A stretch of DNA of 64,000 nucleotides from Takashimella koratensis (Eukaryota > Basidiomycota > Tremellomycetes > Trichosporonales > Tetragoniomycetaceae). Shown piece by piece: positions 11,006-25,768 of this stretch; the stretch's first letter is position 1; each line of letters opens with the position of its first letter. A model generated the notes under the pieces. The model saw nothing but the letters and a program-made list of their open reading frames with translations. It made no database searches and was not told the DNA's origin. The stretch is taken from contig BCKT01000013.1 of assembly GCA_003116875.1 (NCBI GenBank), positions 434,001-498,000 of the forward strand, given 5' to 3'. The position numbers and the translations under genes were made by a program.

Positions 11006-11564
11006 TTCAATCCAAGATGACCCGAGTGCGGGCGAGTTCCAGGTGGTCCTGTTTCTCTGGAAATGAAGACCAGGCACGGGCCTTGAGAGATGATTATTTT
11101 CGAAGGTTGATGGAGAAGAGGTTGATCAATCTTGGTCCGAGCGCTTCATGCGCAAGAGAAAAGCAAAGTGAGGGGGAAAAACGGAAGAGAGGATTTAACG
11201 ACCAAGCTGGGCGGGCGTTGATCACTTAGAGTCTCCGTTCACTTTTAGTTCTTTAGGTATACGTTTCCCTACCCAAAAATCTAGTTGTAACTCGTAGTTG
11301 AAATGAAACTTGTGCCGATATCTGATCATCTGTCTTTTATCGTCATCCATTACCTACCCCTACTGAATGGATATATGTGTAAGCTGTCTGGATGATCAAG
11401 CCGATAAGATTGGTAGTGCATGCATCAAGCCAGAATGCCGAATCGAGTATCGAATCGCAAGGGAGAAGGATCGGAAAGGTCGGAAAGGTCGGAAGGAACA
11501 GTACAGATCTGCGAAAAGAGGGGGGGGGGGGGAATGTAAAGGTGTAAAAAGGGTGCAGACTGCT
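11006..11564. other. convergent intergenic region, VTI1 / NDUFS7
   Basis: Two 3' ends meet here. A run of twelve or more G lies at about 11521-11532, close to the NDUFS7 stop codon. Short open frames are not supported as genes. Confidence 0.5.
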
Positions 11565-13248
<1,684 letters not shown>

Positions 13249-13581
13249 GGTGGTGGAGTGAGTGGTGAGTGATTGGTGAGTGATGAATCAAGATCAAGCC
13301 GTGGTGGATGACTGCATCCCTCTCCCTCCCGCCAATCGCGACGGTGGTATTAAACCTGCCCCTATAGAAGGGGTCTCGCATTTCTCCGACAATCACCGAA
13401 CGTGGCGAAGTGTAGTAGCCCGGTCAGTCCCATTTATTTTGATTTGGCAAAGTGTGCTATTTTTTTTGGTTTTCGGCATCGAGATTGTACTGTACTCTGT
13501 ACCATTGCATAGACACAACAACAACGACGACAACGACGACAACGAAGACAGCGATAGCGGCAACCTAGTAGCGCAGTGACC
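13249..13581. promoter_or_regulatory. divergent promoter, NDUFS7 / OXA1
   Basis: 333 bp separate the two start codons. The region holds A/C-rich repeats of the ACAACGACG type near 13517-13555 and a T-rich patch at 13450-13460. Both products act at the mitochondrial inner membrane, so co-regulation is plausible. Confidence 0.6.
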
Positions 13582-15708
13582 ATGTCGGCATCTTTGTTCA
13601 GACAGGCGACCGCCGTCCCTTCCCGAACACGGATACCTCAACCATCGAGCTCGGTCCGTACCGTCTCTTACTTATCGGTAAGTCTCGTCTCACTCGGCAC
13701 TCCCCTACCATCTCTTCCCGTCTTACCGTCCCATCTCCATTCCTGCCCATCTACCTTGACCATTCCCTTCTTCTCCACTGACGCTCTCTCCTCAGTCCTC
13801 CAGACAGCCCCTCCCTCGCTCCCCGATCGCACTTGCCAACCGCCCAAACCTCATTTCCTCTCCTCTACTCTCCTCCCGGTCCTCTGTACTCGCTGCCTCG
13901 GGAGCTGCAGCCTCTGCGCACCCGTACGGACCAAGTGCTCGTCACTTTTCTTGGACACCATGGAAGACGTCGCCTCCTACCACTACGCCCTCCGGTACTC
14001 CTGACGTCCCTCTGCCCTCTGCCACTCCCGCCGACGAGCTTGCGACCACCTCTACCTCCACCTCTTCCTCTACACCTACGACCGTAGCCGACGCTGCACC
14101 AACTGTCGACCTCACTTCCGCTCCAGCACCAGTCGACACCCCTTCACTACTCTCGTCCCTTTCAGCGGACGGTACCACCCCGACCCTTGCTGAACTGATC
14201 AACAACTCGGGGCTCCCGCTGGACCAGGTGCTCAACTCGCCCGAAGCCATTCACGCAGCGATGTCGGTCTCAGACTTGAAATTATTGGGGCTTCAGCACT
14301 ACTGGTTCAGTCTCTCGGGATATGTCGAGACCGCCCTCGTCGCGTGCCACTCGGCAACTGGGCTGCCTTGGTGAGTGAATCCCGTGGATCAGAAAGGGCG
14401 TTACATTGTCAATCGTCTGAGGGATAGAAATATAAGACCCGGAATGTGTCCATTATGCCATGTGCTAACCCTCGTTAGGTGGGCGACCATCGCCGCCGTG
14501 ACTATCGGTATCCGACTCTGTCTGTTCCCACTCGTGGTTCGGAACATGAAGCACAACACGCGACTCCAAGCTGTCTCCCCTCAAATGCAGGCTCTCATGC
14601 TCCGTATGAAAGAAGCCAAGACCGCTGGCGACTCGGGAGCTATGCAAATCACTTCCCAACACCTTCAAAAGCTACTCAAGGATAACGACGTGAACCCGTT
14701 CCGACCGTTCTTGATGCCCATGCTCCAGCTGCCATTCTTCCTCGGGATGTTCTACGCTCTCAGGGCACTAGCGGACGCACCCTTGCCGCAGCTCAAGGAG
14801 GGAGGATTCGGTTGGGTCACTGATTTGACAATGTCAGACCCGTATTGTATCCTCCCGATCACATCGATGGCCCTCTCCCTCGCGGTACTCAGGGTGAGTT
14901 AAGCGTGGTTGACACAAGGTGAAATCAAGCGCTGATTGTATCTTGTTCAAAGGTCGGTGTCGACGGAACCTCTGCCACGGCCTCCTCTTCTAGCGCGCGT
15001 ACCATGGGCCACGTCCGCAACGCCATTCTCCTCTCCTCTCCTCTCTCCGTGTGGCTCCTCTCCTCCTTCCCCTCTGTAAGTCCTTGTCCTATCTCAGCCT
15101 TATTCCGTCCCCTTCCCTCCCTCCTACTCGCTTCCTTTCTCTTATCTCACATCTAACATCCTATCTTCCAGGCCATGCTGTTCTACTGGACTTTCACCAA
15201 CCTCTTCACGCTCTTCCAAGCTCTTCTCCTGCGATCCGACGTTGCCCGAGTTGTCCTCAGAATACCTAAACCCGCTGCCCCACCCCCTCCTCCGCCAGGC
15301 ACACCCGTGATCGACCCGAACCCGAGCATCAAGGAATCGATCCAGGCGGTGCGTGACCACTTCTCGAACACGATGGGCGAGGTGCGAAAGAGGCAGGCCG
15401 AGCAGATGGAGGCCAAGATCAGGACAGAGCGGGCGCAGGGACGGAGAGGTGTGAGCGCGGTCACGCAGAGGATCAACGAGCCAGCTCCTACCGCGGAGGA
15501 GGGCCAGTCGGAACAAACACAAGCACAAGCACAGGTACCGGAGGCACAGGGACAGGTGCAGGCATCGGCTGCTTCGGCTTCGGCAGCGGCGGGCGCGTCG
15601 TTCCTCGAGTCCCCAGCGGCAGCAGCATCGACCACCCCCGTGGTCTCGAGGGAAGCGGCCAAACGACGGCGCGTCGAGGCGGCGAGGGAGAAGCGAGCGC
15701 GGAGGTAG
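13582..15708 (+). CDS. OXA1: mitochondrial inner-membrane insertase OXA1
   Basis: Five exons (13582-13677, 13796-14370, 14479-14893, 14953-15075, 15172-15708) give 581 aa. A long Ser/Arg/Thr-rich N-terminus fits a mitochondrial presequence. The YidC/Oxa1/Alb3 core begins around residue 210 with HYWFSLSGYVETALV and continues through GLPWWATIAAVTIGIRLCLFP, the matrix loop MKHNTRLQAVSPQMQALML, PMLQLPFFLGMFYALR, and later membrane segments ending MLFYWTFTNLFTLFQALLL. The C-terminal matrix tail is basic and Ala/Gln-rich, consistent with ribosome binding. It should insert mitochondrially encoded and conservatively sorted proteins into the inner membrane. The glutamine/alanine-rich stretch near 500 is low complexity. 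Confidence 0.96.
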
Positions 15709-16082
15709 AGTTAGGAGGTAGGAGGTAGTTTTGTGACGGAGATAGAGCAGAGCGTTCGAGGTACACTTTTCGTTCGTGTAGTAAACAGTAGCATTGGAGC
15801 ATTGATCATACCACATCTGCACAATCCCCAGTCATTGCATTTATTGAGAGAACCAGTCTCATCCCCTCACAGTACCGTTCCCGTCGTCGCGTTTGATGCT
15901 GAGATTCTGAGAATTTGTCGCTGAACCCGTCGCCTACCTCCACCGACTGTGATGTGGGGCTCCGCAGTCTCCCAAAATCCCACCTTTGGGCCACGTTGCA
16001 TTTCAACTCGAGCATCTCACAATTCCTTCGCATCATCTACCTTTCTCCTCAGTCACTTACCCACCTCAAGTCCATTGCCGGC
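15709..16082. other. intergenic: OXA1 to glucosidase I
   Basis: 374 bp containing the OXA1 3' UTR and the promoter of the next gene. No gene or strong motif was seen. Confidence 0.5.
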
Positions 16083-19000
16083 ATGCGCCTCGTCACTGCG
16101 CTCGCGGCCGTGGCGCTCTTCTCTTCCCCTGCGTTTGCACAGGAGGACGCCGCCGTCCTCTCTGCTGCCGTAGCTACCAACGTGGGTCTTCCCCCTCCCT
16201 TTTTCTTCCTTCCGCTGTCGCTGGACGGGATAAGCGAGCATAAACTGCAATCAGTCTAGAGTATTAATGCTGTGAGGATCTTGACATACTGATCCTTTTG
16301 TGGGCTGTGTAGAGGTCACTGTTCTGGAACACGTATCGACCTCAGCTGTATCATGGTGTTCGAGCGAGATTACCGCATTCCTTGATGACGGGTTTGATGT
16401 GGTTTGGGATCAACGACTACAAGGGAGCGAATGGTGCGTTGCTGTTCTTTCCAGATCTTCTCATCACATCCATCTCCCTACTCCACCTTACTTTATCCAC
16501 TCGCACGATACTTCCTTGCTAACGGCGTCTACTCCCTGTAGAGATCCGATACACATGCGAGCAATCCGATTCACTCTCATCGTATACCTACACAGCCCAT
16601 GACGGTCGGTACTACGCCTCTGAACTGATCGAGGACGGTAAACAAAACGTTCGTCTCAATGTAGCCTGGTGGAAATCTTCTTCTGGACAAGACTGGGCCG
16701 TCCGTATTGAGGGGGACTCGATCGATCCTTCACTTCCTAGCCGGACATCGGTGATCTACCATCTCGGCCTCGAGGGGTTGGGACACCTCGAGATGGACGA
16801 AGACCAGAGAGACGAAACGGATGGAGTGAAAGGTCAGGTAATCCTCACTGGGGCCTCACCGCAATTGGGCAAGTTCAGAGTCAGGATCGTGGATCATCCA
16901 AAGAATACACCGATTAAACTTGGACCGTACGCGGATGATTTTGCACATGTCGTTGGGAAAACGGCGTTCTTTGGGTTCAACCTCCCGACAGGCGATGTGT
17001 GGAGGATCAAAGGTGAGCGGGATATGGCACCGTTGTTGGAACGCAATCACAAACCCATCCTGTGGATTCCAGCAATGATCCATCAATGGTCAAGAGCCAA
17101 GTCGATATTCTAACATCCCCTTGAACAGACTTCATCATGCGTGTAATCAACATGAACGCTGGTCGACTTATTGAATCCGGCGACTACCCACAAGACTCAC
17201 CACCTGACCCTGCCGTACTCTTCCGGCTCACCTCGGAAATCGACCCGACAGGTGCCAACGTCTTTGCGTTCCAAAAGACCTTTGCGGGTAAAGGGAGGGC
17301 ACAGGGCGCGCCTTGGGGGTTCGATGTGTTCTTTGAGAGTTTGCCCGATTTTGGAGATGAAGGAGAGGAAATGACCTGTGAGTGAAGACCGGGTGTTAGA
17401 TTGGGTAATCTTCGTGGATGCTGATGCTGTTTTCGTCGTATGATGTGTGTTGCGTGTCATTTCTTATGTCTGGTATATGAACGCTTTTAGACGAGGAGCT
17501 TTCACACGAGCTCGCAGCCGCACAGAGCAACTACGAAGCCCGTTTCCGACAGACTTTCCCTTTGCCTGCACCTTTCAATACTCCCGAGCACGAGTCCTTT
17601 GCCCAAGCTCTGACTGCCAACCTGGTCGGTGGGATCGGGTACTACCACGGCTCGTCCATCATCGATCGTTCCTTCAAACACGAGTATGACGAGGAGCCCG
17701 ATGAGGATGAGGATGAGGATGAAGATTGGGGCAGGGGGAAGAAACCCACATTGTCGGATGAAAGGGAATTGCTTACTGCTACCCCGAGTAGGAGTTTCTT
17801 CCCTCGTGGGTTTTATTGGGACGAAGGGTTTCACCTCGCTTTGATTGGGGAATGGGATAATGACCTCAGGTGAATACGCTGCGTCAGATGAACGGGCAGT
17901 TAAGGGAAACTGTGGGAAGGGAAGGGTGTAGGAGCGGGACTGATAAATCAAACAGCTTGGAGATCTTGAAAGACTGGGTCGCGCTGATCGATGAGGACGG
18001 ATGGGTCGCACGAGAGCAGATTCTCGGCGACGAGTCTCGTAGCAAGGTTAGTTGGGAAAATGATCTCTAAACAGCCCGTCAAAGGTCTCTAATGTGATTG
18101 ACTCTTCACCAGGTCCCCGCCGAGTTCCAGACGCAGTACCCAACCTACGCCAACCCGCCTACCTTGACCATGGCAGTGACCTCTTTCATCCGCCGCCTTC
18201 GTGCACGCCACTCCCAGCTCGACGCGCAACTCGGGCTTGACTCTCCCCTCGGCGGCGTTGCCGGAGGTGCCAATGGTCTCTCCTCTATTCTCTCCGAGCG
18301 GGGGATTTCCTCGACATTTCTCCCAACCCTGCACCTGGACCATCCCACTTTGGCCCACGCTTACCTTCGCTCGATCTACCCTAGCTTGCGTCGTCACTAC
18401 CTCTGGTTCCGCCGGACCCAGCGAGGCTTGCTCAAGCCCTACGGCCGGTCCCCGCGTTCCCGCACCGAGGCGTACAGATGGCGCGGCCGAACAACCGACC
18501 ATGTTCTGACGTCTGGTTTGGACGACTACCCTCGCGCACGCCCTCCACACCCAGGAGAGCTCCACCTGGACTTGCTCTCGTGGGTAGGGTTCTTCGCACG
18601 CACGATGGGTGAGATTAGCGAGTTTCTCGGTATCGAAGAAGATAGGATCGAGTATGCCAAACATGAAAAGGGCGTGTTGGCCAATTTGGACGGTAAGTAG
18701 GGGGTCTAAGGCAGACGAATAGCGAGGGTAGAGGGAGAAGGAGGAGGCTTGGCGATGACGACATGGAGACCTAGGGCCGTGCTGATATTTTGCAGACTTG
18801 CACTGGAGCGAGAAAGAGGGCATGTACTGCGACCTCAGTGTTGACGATGAAGGTGCGTACTCGTCTTCGCGTGATCACTGCTCTTCCATGACCATACTCA
18901 ATTTCTGACCCTCGTTCACAGACGAATCCACCCACGTCTGCCACCGAGGCTATATTTCCCTCTTCCCCTTCCTCCTCGGTCTCCTCCCGCCAGACCACCC

Positions 19001-19873
19001 TCACCTTCCCGCTATCCTCGACATGATCGAGTCCCCGGACCACTTGTGGTCCGAATACGGTCTGCGCTCGCTGTCCCTCTCTCACCCGCTCTTCGGGAAG
19101 GACGAGGACTACTGGCGCGGACCCGTCTGGGTCCAAATGAACTGGCTAGCTCTGAAAGCACTGAAAGAGAGGTATATCGGAGAGGACGGGAGAGAAAGTG
19201 GGGAGACGGAAAGAGCAAAGAGGATTTATAACAAGTTGAGGGAGAACGTGGTGAAAAATACTTTCAAAGTGAGTCAAAGTTTTCGAGGTGAAGAGAGTGA
19301 CAAACTGGAAAGAGAGGAGAGAAGAGAGGAAGGATACGCAAACGCTTGTGCTGGTGTGAAAATGTGTGGGACTGACTTGCCCACAGGAGTTCCAACGTAC
19401 GGGATACGTATGGGAGCAATACGATTCGGTCACTGGTCAAGGGCGAAGGAGGTGAGTCCTGATTCCTGAATCCTGAGTTTGATGTTTCGTTTCCACCGCC
19501 ACTACACATCACCACTACACGATTCCTATTCGTTGGTATCTGCGCAGTGATCCTGCGTCACATGTCACGCTAGATTTCACTGCTGTGCTTGCTTGCCTAT
19601 GTCCTGGGTTTGGGTGTTCTGGATGCTTGATGTTTGTGTAATTGGGTCTGTGGTCTACTCGTTTACTGGTTGCTGACTAGGATCGAAATCTTATGTAGCC
19701 ACCCGTTCACCGGATGGACGTCTTTGGTGACTATGAGTAAGTTGAAAGTCTCTGGACCGTCTTTGGACTGCTCCACTGGTGCTTGCTGCGAAAATCAAGA
19801 ATGGTATTAATCGCTGACCACGCTATGACCTTGGTCTGTTGATTCAACAGTCATGACGGAGAAGTACTCGTAG
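16083..19873 (+). CDS. mannosyl-oligosaccharide glucosidase I (GH63)
   Basis: Twelve exons (16083-16181, 16313-16433, 16542-17012, 17129-17377, 17491-17869, 17956-18046, 18113-18692, 18796-18852, 18922-19268, 19387-19451, 19699-19736, 19851-19873) give 839 aa, the usual size. An N-terminal hydrophobic segment (LVTALAAVALFSSPAFAQ) should target it to the ER. Family blocks include LFWNTYRPQLYHGVRAR, MTGLMWFGINDYK, FFPRGFYWDEGFHL, GWVAREQILGDE and DYWRGPVWVQMNWLAL, with a C-terminal block GYVWEQYDSVTGQG, then HPFTGWTSLVTMIM. It removes the outermost glucose from the N-linked Glc3Man9GlcNAc2 glycan in the ER lumen. A run of alternating Asp and Glu (about 385-400) is an unusual acidic insert before the catalytic domain. 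The hydrophobic segment ends in a cleavable-looking AFAQ rather than a clear type II anchor. Confidence 0.97.
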
Positions 19874-21633
19874 CCGGTTGGTTACCTGTGGTCGAGCGAT
19901 GACGGAGCAGAACAAACAACAACAAACAACAACAAACAACAACAAACAAACCAATGTCGAGTAACGGCATACTAGTATCGTCTTAAATCCACAGCTCCCA
20001 ATACAAAAAATCTCACATTCAATACACTGCAGATCTAACTTGTTCTTGTGTGGGATGAGCGACAGCGACAAACATGCCAACCAAAATGCATATTTAAACA
20101 CACCCACTGTAATAGCTCGTATTAGTCCGTCTTAGGCTGCTCGGTTTGAATTAGGAAGAACTACCGAACTGAATAAGGAAGACCTACCATGCTGTAAACC
20201 TCAACGACCACCTACCCTGATACAGCGCTGCAAGAACGCAGTTGGCGCCGCAGCTTGTGTTTGAATCCCGTACAGTACACCAACGACCGAGGCCGATCCG
20301 CAGGGCAATGGAGGTGTGTTTCAGCGCGTGAATGTGACAGAGTAGAGGGGTTGATAGGGTTTAATATCCTCGCGACGTTGTTTTCTGCCCAAAGGGGCAA
20401 AAAGTCGCGTGACAGGTGGACTTTGGGTAGATCATTATCCTCCGACGACGCGTCTGATTTTACTTTTCCTTCTGCCGCCTCGTCGCGTTACAGCCTGCAG
20501 GACTCACCCGTGTTGCTTACACCTTACAGCGTAGATACTGACACTCAAACCTGAACCTCTACTGGCCCTACGGCACTTGAACACATGAACACCTGGGCAG
20601 CTGGGTAATTCAACCTCTCCCCTTTCTAGCGCACGAATGCAGGAACAGGGCCGAGCGCCCAACAAAGTTACAAACGACCATTGCTTCCTTGCCCAACCCT
20701 CTGACGCAGTGCGGCAGCCCAGGTGTTTATCGACCATCCCCCTCGCTCCCTTCCCCCTTCCCCCTTCTCCCTTCCACCCCTCTCAACCTCTCCTGGACTC
20801 TCGATTGTTAACGACGAAGACCGGGAGAACAGGCTTCGCCAGGAACACAAAGCTAACGCGTGCAGGGCGGCGGCGGCGGCGGAGGCGGGAGGGCTTAACA
20901 CCCCCAACCCAGCGTAAGCCCACCCACCCACGGTCTACCGCCCTACAGCCTGGCTTAGCTCGAGAGCTCAGGAGTTTCTTCCCGACCCTCATAGCCGAAC
21001 CCTGTGCGATGTTTATGCGACCCAAAAATCTCTACCGCTGGACTGCTGGACTGCTGGTCTCGTGTCTGCCTACCTCCCTGCCTACCTGCGTACAGGCAAC
21101 CCCCTCCCCTCCCCTCCCCTCTGTACCCTCACCTATTCGTAGTCGTTTGTCTCTACACACTCCCTCACTGTCGTTTCGTCGTTGTTCGTTGTTCACATTC
21201 ATCATCACTCGACACCACACTCGTTATTCTCGCCCACGCTTCACTTTGACAGGATTCGCGCGCGAGATCAAGAAAGGCTTGACGCCTATCGGACATTGAT
21301 TGTTCCCTACCTACCCACCCACACGCACACTCGACACCCCGCGGACATTACTCTCCTCGTCACTCTCACCAACCAGGACTTGAAGATCACAATCGCGCTC
21401 GCTATTCACACCGCTAGAACTATTCGACTCATCTCCCACTACTTGTGCTACTCTTTCGCCCTTAGAGAGGGACCTACCGCAACCACACGCAACGAGGCAG
21501 CAGTCACCATCTCGACATCGTCTTGAAGACGATCTCGCCCACTTCGACTTCATATTCCCCCATACCAAGACCCACCACTTTGTCATAATCGACGATAACT
21601 TAGTCGCTCCTCTCCCCGTTCCTTGAGCTATCG
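19874..21633. other. 1.76-kb intergenic region upstream of the Axl2-like gene
   Basis: The longest spacer in the window. Four copies of a 10-bp unit (aacaaacaac) lie at 19911-19950, just after the glucosidase stop. The right-hand half is pyrimidine-rich with repeated CCCTCCC and CACTC elements, typical of a long fungal promoter and 5' leader. A 220-codon open frame there is low complexity and overlaps this leader, so it is not called. Confidence 0.45.
19911..19950. repeat. 4 x 10-bp tandem repeat
   Basis: The unit aacaaacaac is repeated four times, the last copy ending in A instead of C. It lies in the 3' flank of the glucosidase I gene. Confidence 0.9.
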
Positions 21634-24600
21634 ATGCTCGCCCATCTCTTCGTCGCGGCCGCGGCGGCGCTGGCGACTCTTGCTGGTGCTGCGCCGACCG
21701 TGGTGTACCCTCCGTCGACGCAACAGCCCCCTGTCGCTCGCGTTGGCCAGTCCTTCATCTTCGCTCTCCTCCCCAATACATTCAACACCACCTTCCCCAC
21801 TTCCTCTACCGCCACTTCCTCTGCGATCAACTACACAGCCACGGCCCTCCCAACATGGATGACATTCGATGCCGCTGTGCTCACGTTCTACGGAACTCCG
21901 CCGGCTTCGGACGTCAACGCGCACCACGATATCACCGTCACTGCGACCGATGCGAGCGGATCGACCAGCTCTGTGTGGACCTGCATCGTCACCAACTACT
22001 CGATCCCCGCGGTCCATCGCAGCTACACCAGCCAGGTGACCGACCCTTCGACCCGCCAGTTCGCCTCCGTCACCGCCATGCCCCTGGGTTCCGGTGTGGT
22101 CATTCCGGCGTACTGGTCCTTCTCCCTCGGCTGGGCCGGGGACACCTTCCGAACCGCCTACACCAACTCCAACGGTAATCTCTACCTCGCCGCTCACGTC
22201 CGTGGTATGGCTGGCCTCCCTTCCTGGCTTGAATTCAGCAACACCACCAACACCTTCTCCGGCGTTGCACCCGCTGCAGGCGGAAGCTACACCGTTGTCG
22301 TCACCGCCACCGACTTTTGGGGATACACGGGTGCCCAGACAAGCTTCATCATTGAGACCGGTGAGAGCGAAGCGGTTGAAGCCGTCGGCAACTGGACAGC
22401 GGTGAACACTATCGCTACGGGCCAAGTCAGCAAGGTTTTAGACGCAGGGATCTTTGCGATTGGCGGACAGAACGCGGCGGCTTCAGACGTTAAGCTGGCC
22501 GTTGACACGACCCTCTTCCCTTGGCTCTCTTTTAACGCGTGAGTATCTGGTGACGCCTTACTCTCATGAGGGCACTCTTACTGACTATTCGCAGCAACTC
22601 AAACACTGTCTCTGGACGGACCCCAGACTACCTGCAAAACGGGACGATCTCGTCCCTCTCTCTTCCCGTCACTGCCACCGCAACCAACACGACCAACACC
22701 CTTGCTCTCACCTCTTGGCTTTCGATCAATGTCCAGCCATACATGTTCACAACCTTCAGCCTCAACTCGACTGCCACCGTCGCCGAGGATTTCTCGTTTA
22801 ACATCCAGCCTTACCTCGTCAACCAGACAGCGACGGTCAACGCGACGGTCTCCCCTCAGGCCGCTGCGAGCTGGCTCGTGTTTTACCCCTCCAACTTGAC
22901 TATTGTTGGAACCCCGCCCAAGAACGTCTCGTACACTACTGTCGACGTGACTTTCTCCGCTACGACCGGAGGGTACACTTCATCCACGGAGCTGGGGATC
23001 AAGCTCAACGGTGTCACCTCGACTGGCGGCAATGCTACGGGCTCAGCACCAGTGCCTAACGGCTCGACTTCAGGTAGCGGACTTTCGACTGCTGGCAAGA
23101 TCGCTCTCGCCGTTGTTCTTGGTCTCGTGGGCTTGATCCTCATCCTGCTTCTTCTCATCTGCTGCTGCCTGCGCCGCCGAAAGCAGCGTAACGACGAGGA
23201 TGAGGACGGACCCGAGAGCAAGGAGCTCAAGGACGACGCGAGCTTCATGGCGCCTTCGCCCTTGCCCAGCAGCGACCCCTTCAAGCCCCGTACTGGCGGC
23301 ACCGGCAACATGGCGCCCGTCGGCGGTCTCACCCTCCGTGTTTCGCAGGACAACGGTATGTCTCCCCGTGCACCCAGCTTCGAGAGCGGCACCCACAGTG
23401 CCGTGGCTATCGCTGCTGCTGCCGCCACCCACGACAACAAGCCGACTCGTCTCGATGGCCTCCGTGGTATCTTTGGCTGGAAGGGCGACAAACACACCGA
23501 CCCCGTCATCACCAACGGTTCGGCCAGCTTTATCGGTGACGGCGAGGTCATCGAACCTATCGATGTGGCGGATGTCGACCTTGACGGCGTCTCAGAGGAA
23601 GCGTCTAGTTTCACCCAGTCGTCCGAGTCCCGAGCGAGCTGGGAGAGCCGGGAGACCTTCCACTGGTCGTCTGCCGAGGGACCCGACACCTCTGCGCCCG
23701 ACTCCAACCGCTTGTCCACCACCGCTAGTATCCCCCGCCCCCGTCCCAACTTCACCCCGCGCTACCCGCGCTCGCAGTCGCCCAACGAGCTCGCCCGCCT
23801 CGCACCCGAGGCAAGCATGACCCACTCGTCGTTCTCCGAGTTCCGCGACTCGCGTATCCTCACGCGCGACCGCAGCAGTTTCACCGCTTCGGGGTCTGAG
23901 CTCATGTCGATTGGGACCAGCTCGACGTTCCCCTCGGGTCCTTCGGGTCTCGACCGGTTTGCGGGCTCCGCCAACGGGTTCCCGTCCGTCCGCTCCATTG
24001 AGGAAGAGGATGACATGTCTTCTCTCGAGGGTCCCGCTGTCGTCGCTATGGCCGAGCGTCAGTCGTTTGAGATGCGCCGGCCCTCCGAGAGGCAGACGAC
24101 ACCCCGACTCCGACCTAGCAGAGAACGCGTGAACACTGGCGACCTCTCGTCCCCGGGCGTTCAGCCACATGCGGCTAGCCAAACCGCACTGGCGATGGCG
24201 TCCGAGGGCGCGTTTGACGACGCCGACGAAGCGCGCAGGTCTACCTACGCACCCAGCGAAGTCAACGGACTCGGGTACCCTGCCAGCGCGATCTTCTTCG
24301 GCTCCGAGGCCGGCGACCGGTCATCCTACAACCCTTCCGAGGGCGGGATCAGCATGGGCGGTGGGGTCGGTGCTGTCGGTCTGCGAACATCTACCATCCG
24401 AACCGTCCCTACCAACGACGGTAACCCAATCTCCCCACCTTTACCCCAAGTCGGCACCATGCGCCCCTTCGTTGCTTCGCCTCCCTCCCGACCGCACTCG
24501 GGGATCGGAGACGGCCGCGTCGTCGCGTGTGCCAACGAGACCTTCTCCATTCACCCGACGCTCAACCCGCCCCCGACCGTCTCCCTCTCCGCAGCCACCT

Positions 24601-24902
24601 GGTCCTCAAACCCGCCTAGCACCTACCGCGCCGCAACCGACTCGGGCGCGCCTCTCCCCTCGTGGCTCCACTTTGACTCGCGGGAGCTCGAGCTCTGGGG
24701 TGTCCCGAAGATGGAAGATGCCGGTCAGGCTACGGTCGTTCGCATCATCGAGCGGTTGCCGAGCAATAACCGCCGCTCAGACCCAATGGCGTTTGGGTAC
24801 CAGCCGCCCCAGGAGCGAGAGGTTGGTCGCGTCGTCATCGAGGTTGTGGACAGGCTCCGAAGTCCCCAGTTTGAGCTCGACGACTCCTCTCATGCCTTCT
24901 AA
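21634..24902 (+). CDS. Axl2/Bud10-like cadherin-fold membrane protein
   Basis: Two exons (21634-22538, 22595-24902) give 1070 aa. An N-terminal signal peptide (LFVAAAAALATLAGAAP) is followed by repeated dystroglycan-type cadherin-like modules. Their hallmarks are LPTWMTFDAAVLTFYGTPP and LPSWLEFSNTTNTFSGVAP, each followed by a strand such as YTVVVTATDFWG. Many NxT/S sequons suit an extracellular, glycosylated domain. One transmembrane segment lies at about 469-492 (IALAVVLGLVGLILILLLLI), then Cys-Cys-Cys and a basic stop-transfer. The long cytoplasmic part is Ser/Pro-rich and acidic. Axl2 in budding yeast marks the axial bud site and contacts septins; a role in polarity or wall sensing is inferred. 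The C-terminal 120 residues contain another cadherin-like signature on the cytoplasmic side, which is odd. Confidence 0.88.
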
Positions 24903-25768
24903 AGTGGGGTCAGGCAGGTGTTTGTGATTAGATAGATCTCGTCTTTTTCTCTCTTGGGCAGCTTTCGGCTCTTCTTCCTCTTGCGTTCTGCGCGTGCACG
25001 GACACTTGTCAGGCGTCTTGGTTCTCCCTCTTTCACTTGCATTGTATAATAACCACGACCAATCAATCCATCACTCGCGATTTTTCCTTCGTTTACAAGT
25101 TATAAGCTTGTATAGTTTCTCTTCGTGTAGGTCTGTCGGTACGCTTTTGGTCATTACGATCTTTTACGAGGATTGCTTCAGATACCTACAGTAGTATTCC
25201 ATACATGCATTCAATCTTCAAACAAAAAGCTGTATGTGTGCGTTTTTGTGGTTTGAGAAAAGAAGGGCAAGGAAGCAAGCTAGAAGGAAGGAAAAGTAAC
25301 CAAGCCGAGAGAGCTCATTCCCCTGGCGGGCTTGCCTTGCCCAACCAAATCTGAGATCTGGTTACCAGGAGGTACAGTAGCAAGCAGCAGCAGCATGTAT
25401 GACCTGAGCCGCGCACAGCCCATATGGGTCGCTCGATTTCCAGTTGATTCCAGCCAGCCGCATTTGACCGGCAAGTGGAGGGTGGAGGTGGGGCCAAGTG
25501 GAGGCGGAGGTGGAGGTACCCTACCCTCCGGCTGTGGATCGGCCCGGAAGGGGTGCAAGGGGTCTTATATAAACCGACCCCCAAGTGTCCATCGTCAGCG
25601 CCATCGCCATCTCATCGCTCGACATCTTCATTGCCCACCCCCCACTACCCCACTACCCCACTACCCCTGTTCCCTTCTACAAGCGGCTCTCCACTCTACA
25701 CCTAGTCCCCACTCTCTCTCATACACCCCTACCCCAAGGCAATACAACACCCAGTAATCACCTTCAGT
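24903..25768. promoter_or_regulatory. intergenic with promoter of the epimerase gene
   Basis: 866 bp. A TATA-like element (ttatataaac, about 25564-25573) stands about 200 bp upstream of ATG 25769 and is followed by a C/T-rich leader. The left part is the 3' flank of the Axl2-like gene. No gene is seen. Confidence 0.5.

Noticed and set aside
11521..11532. Poly-G tract as a G-quadruplex or terminator for NDUFS7/VTI1
   Set aside because: A single homopolymer run without spaced G-tracts; functional meaning cannot be supported from sequence.
15480..15640. Gln/Ala-rich repeat in OXA1 as a separate repeat element
   Set aside because: It is coding low-complexity sequence in the matrix tail, not a mobile or tandem DNA repeat.
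20637..21299. 220-codon plus-strand open frame upstream of the Axl2-like gene
   Set aside because: Low-complexity sequence in the probable promoter and leader; no domain, and it overlaps pyrimidine-rich repeats.
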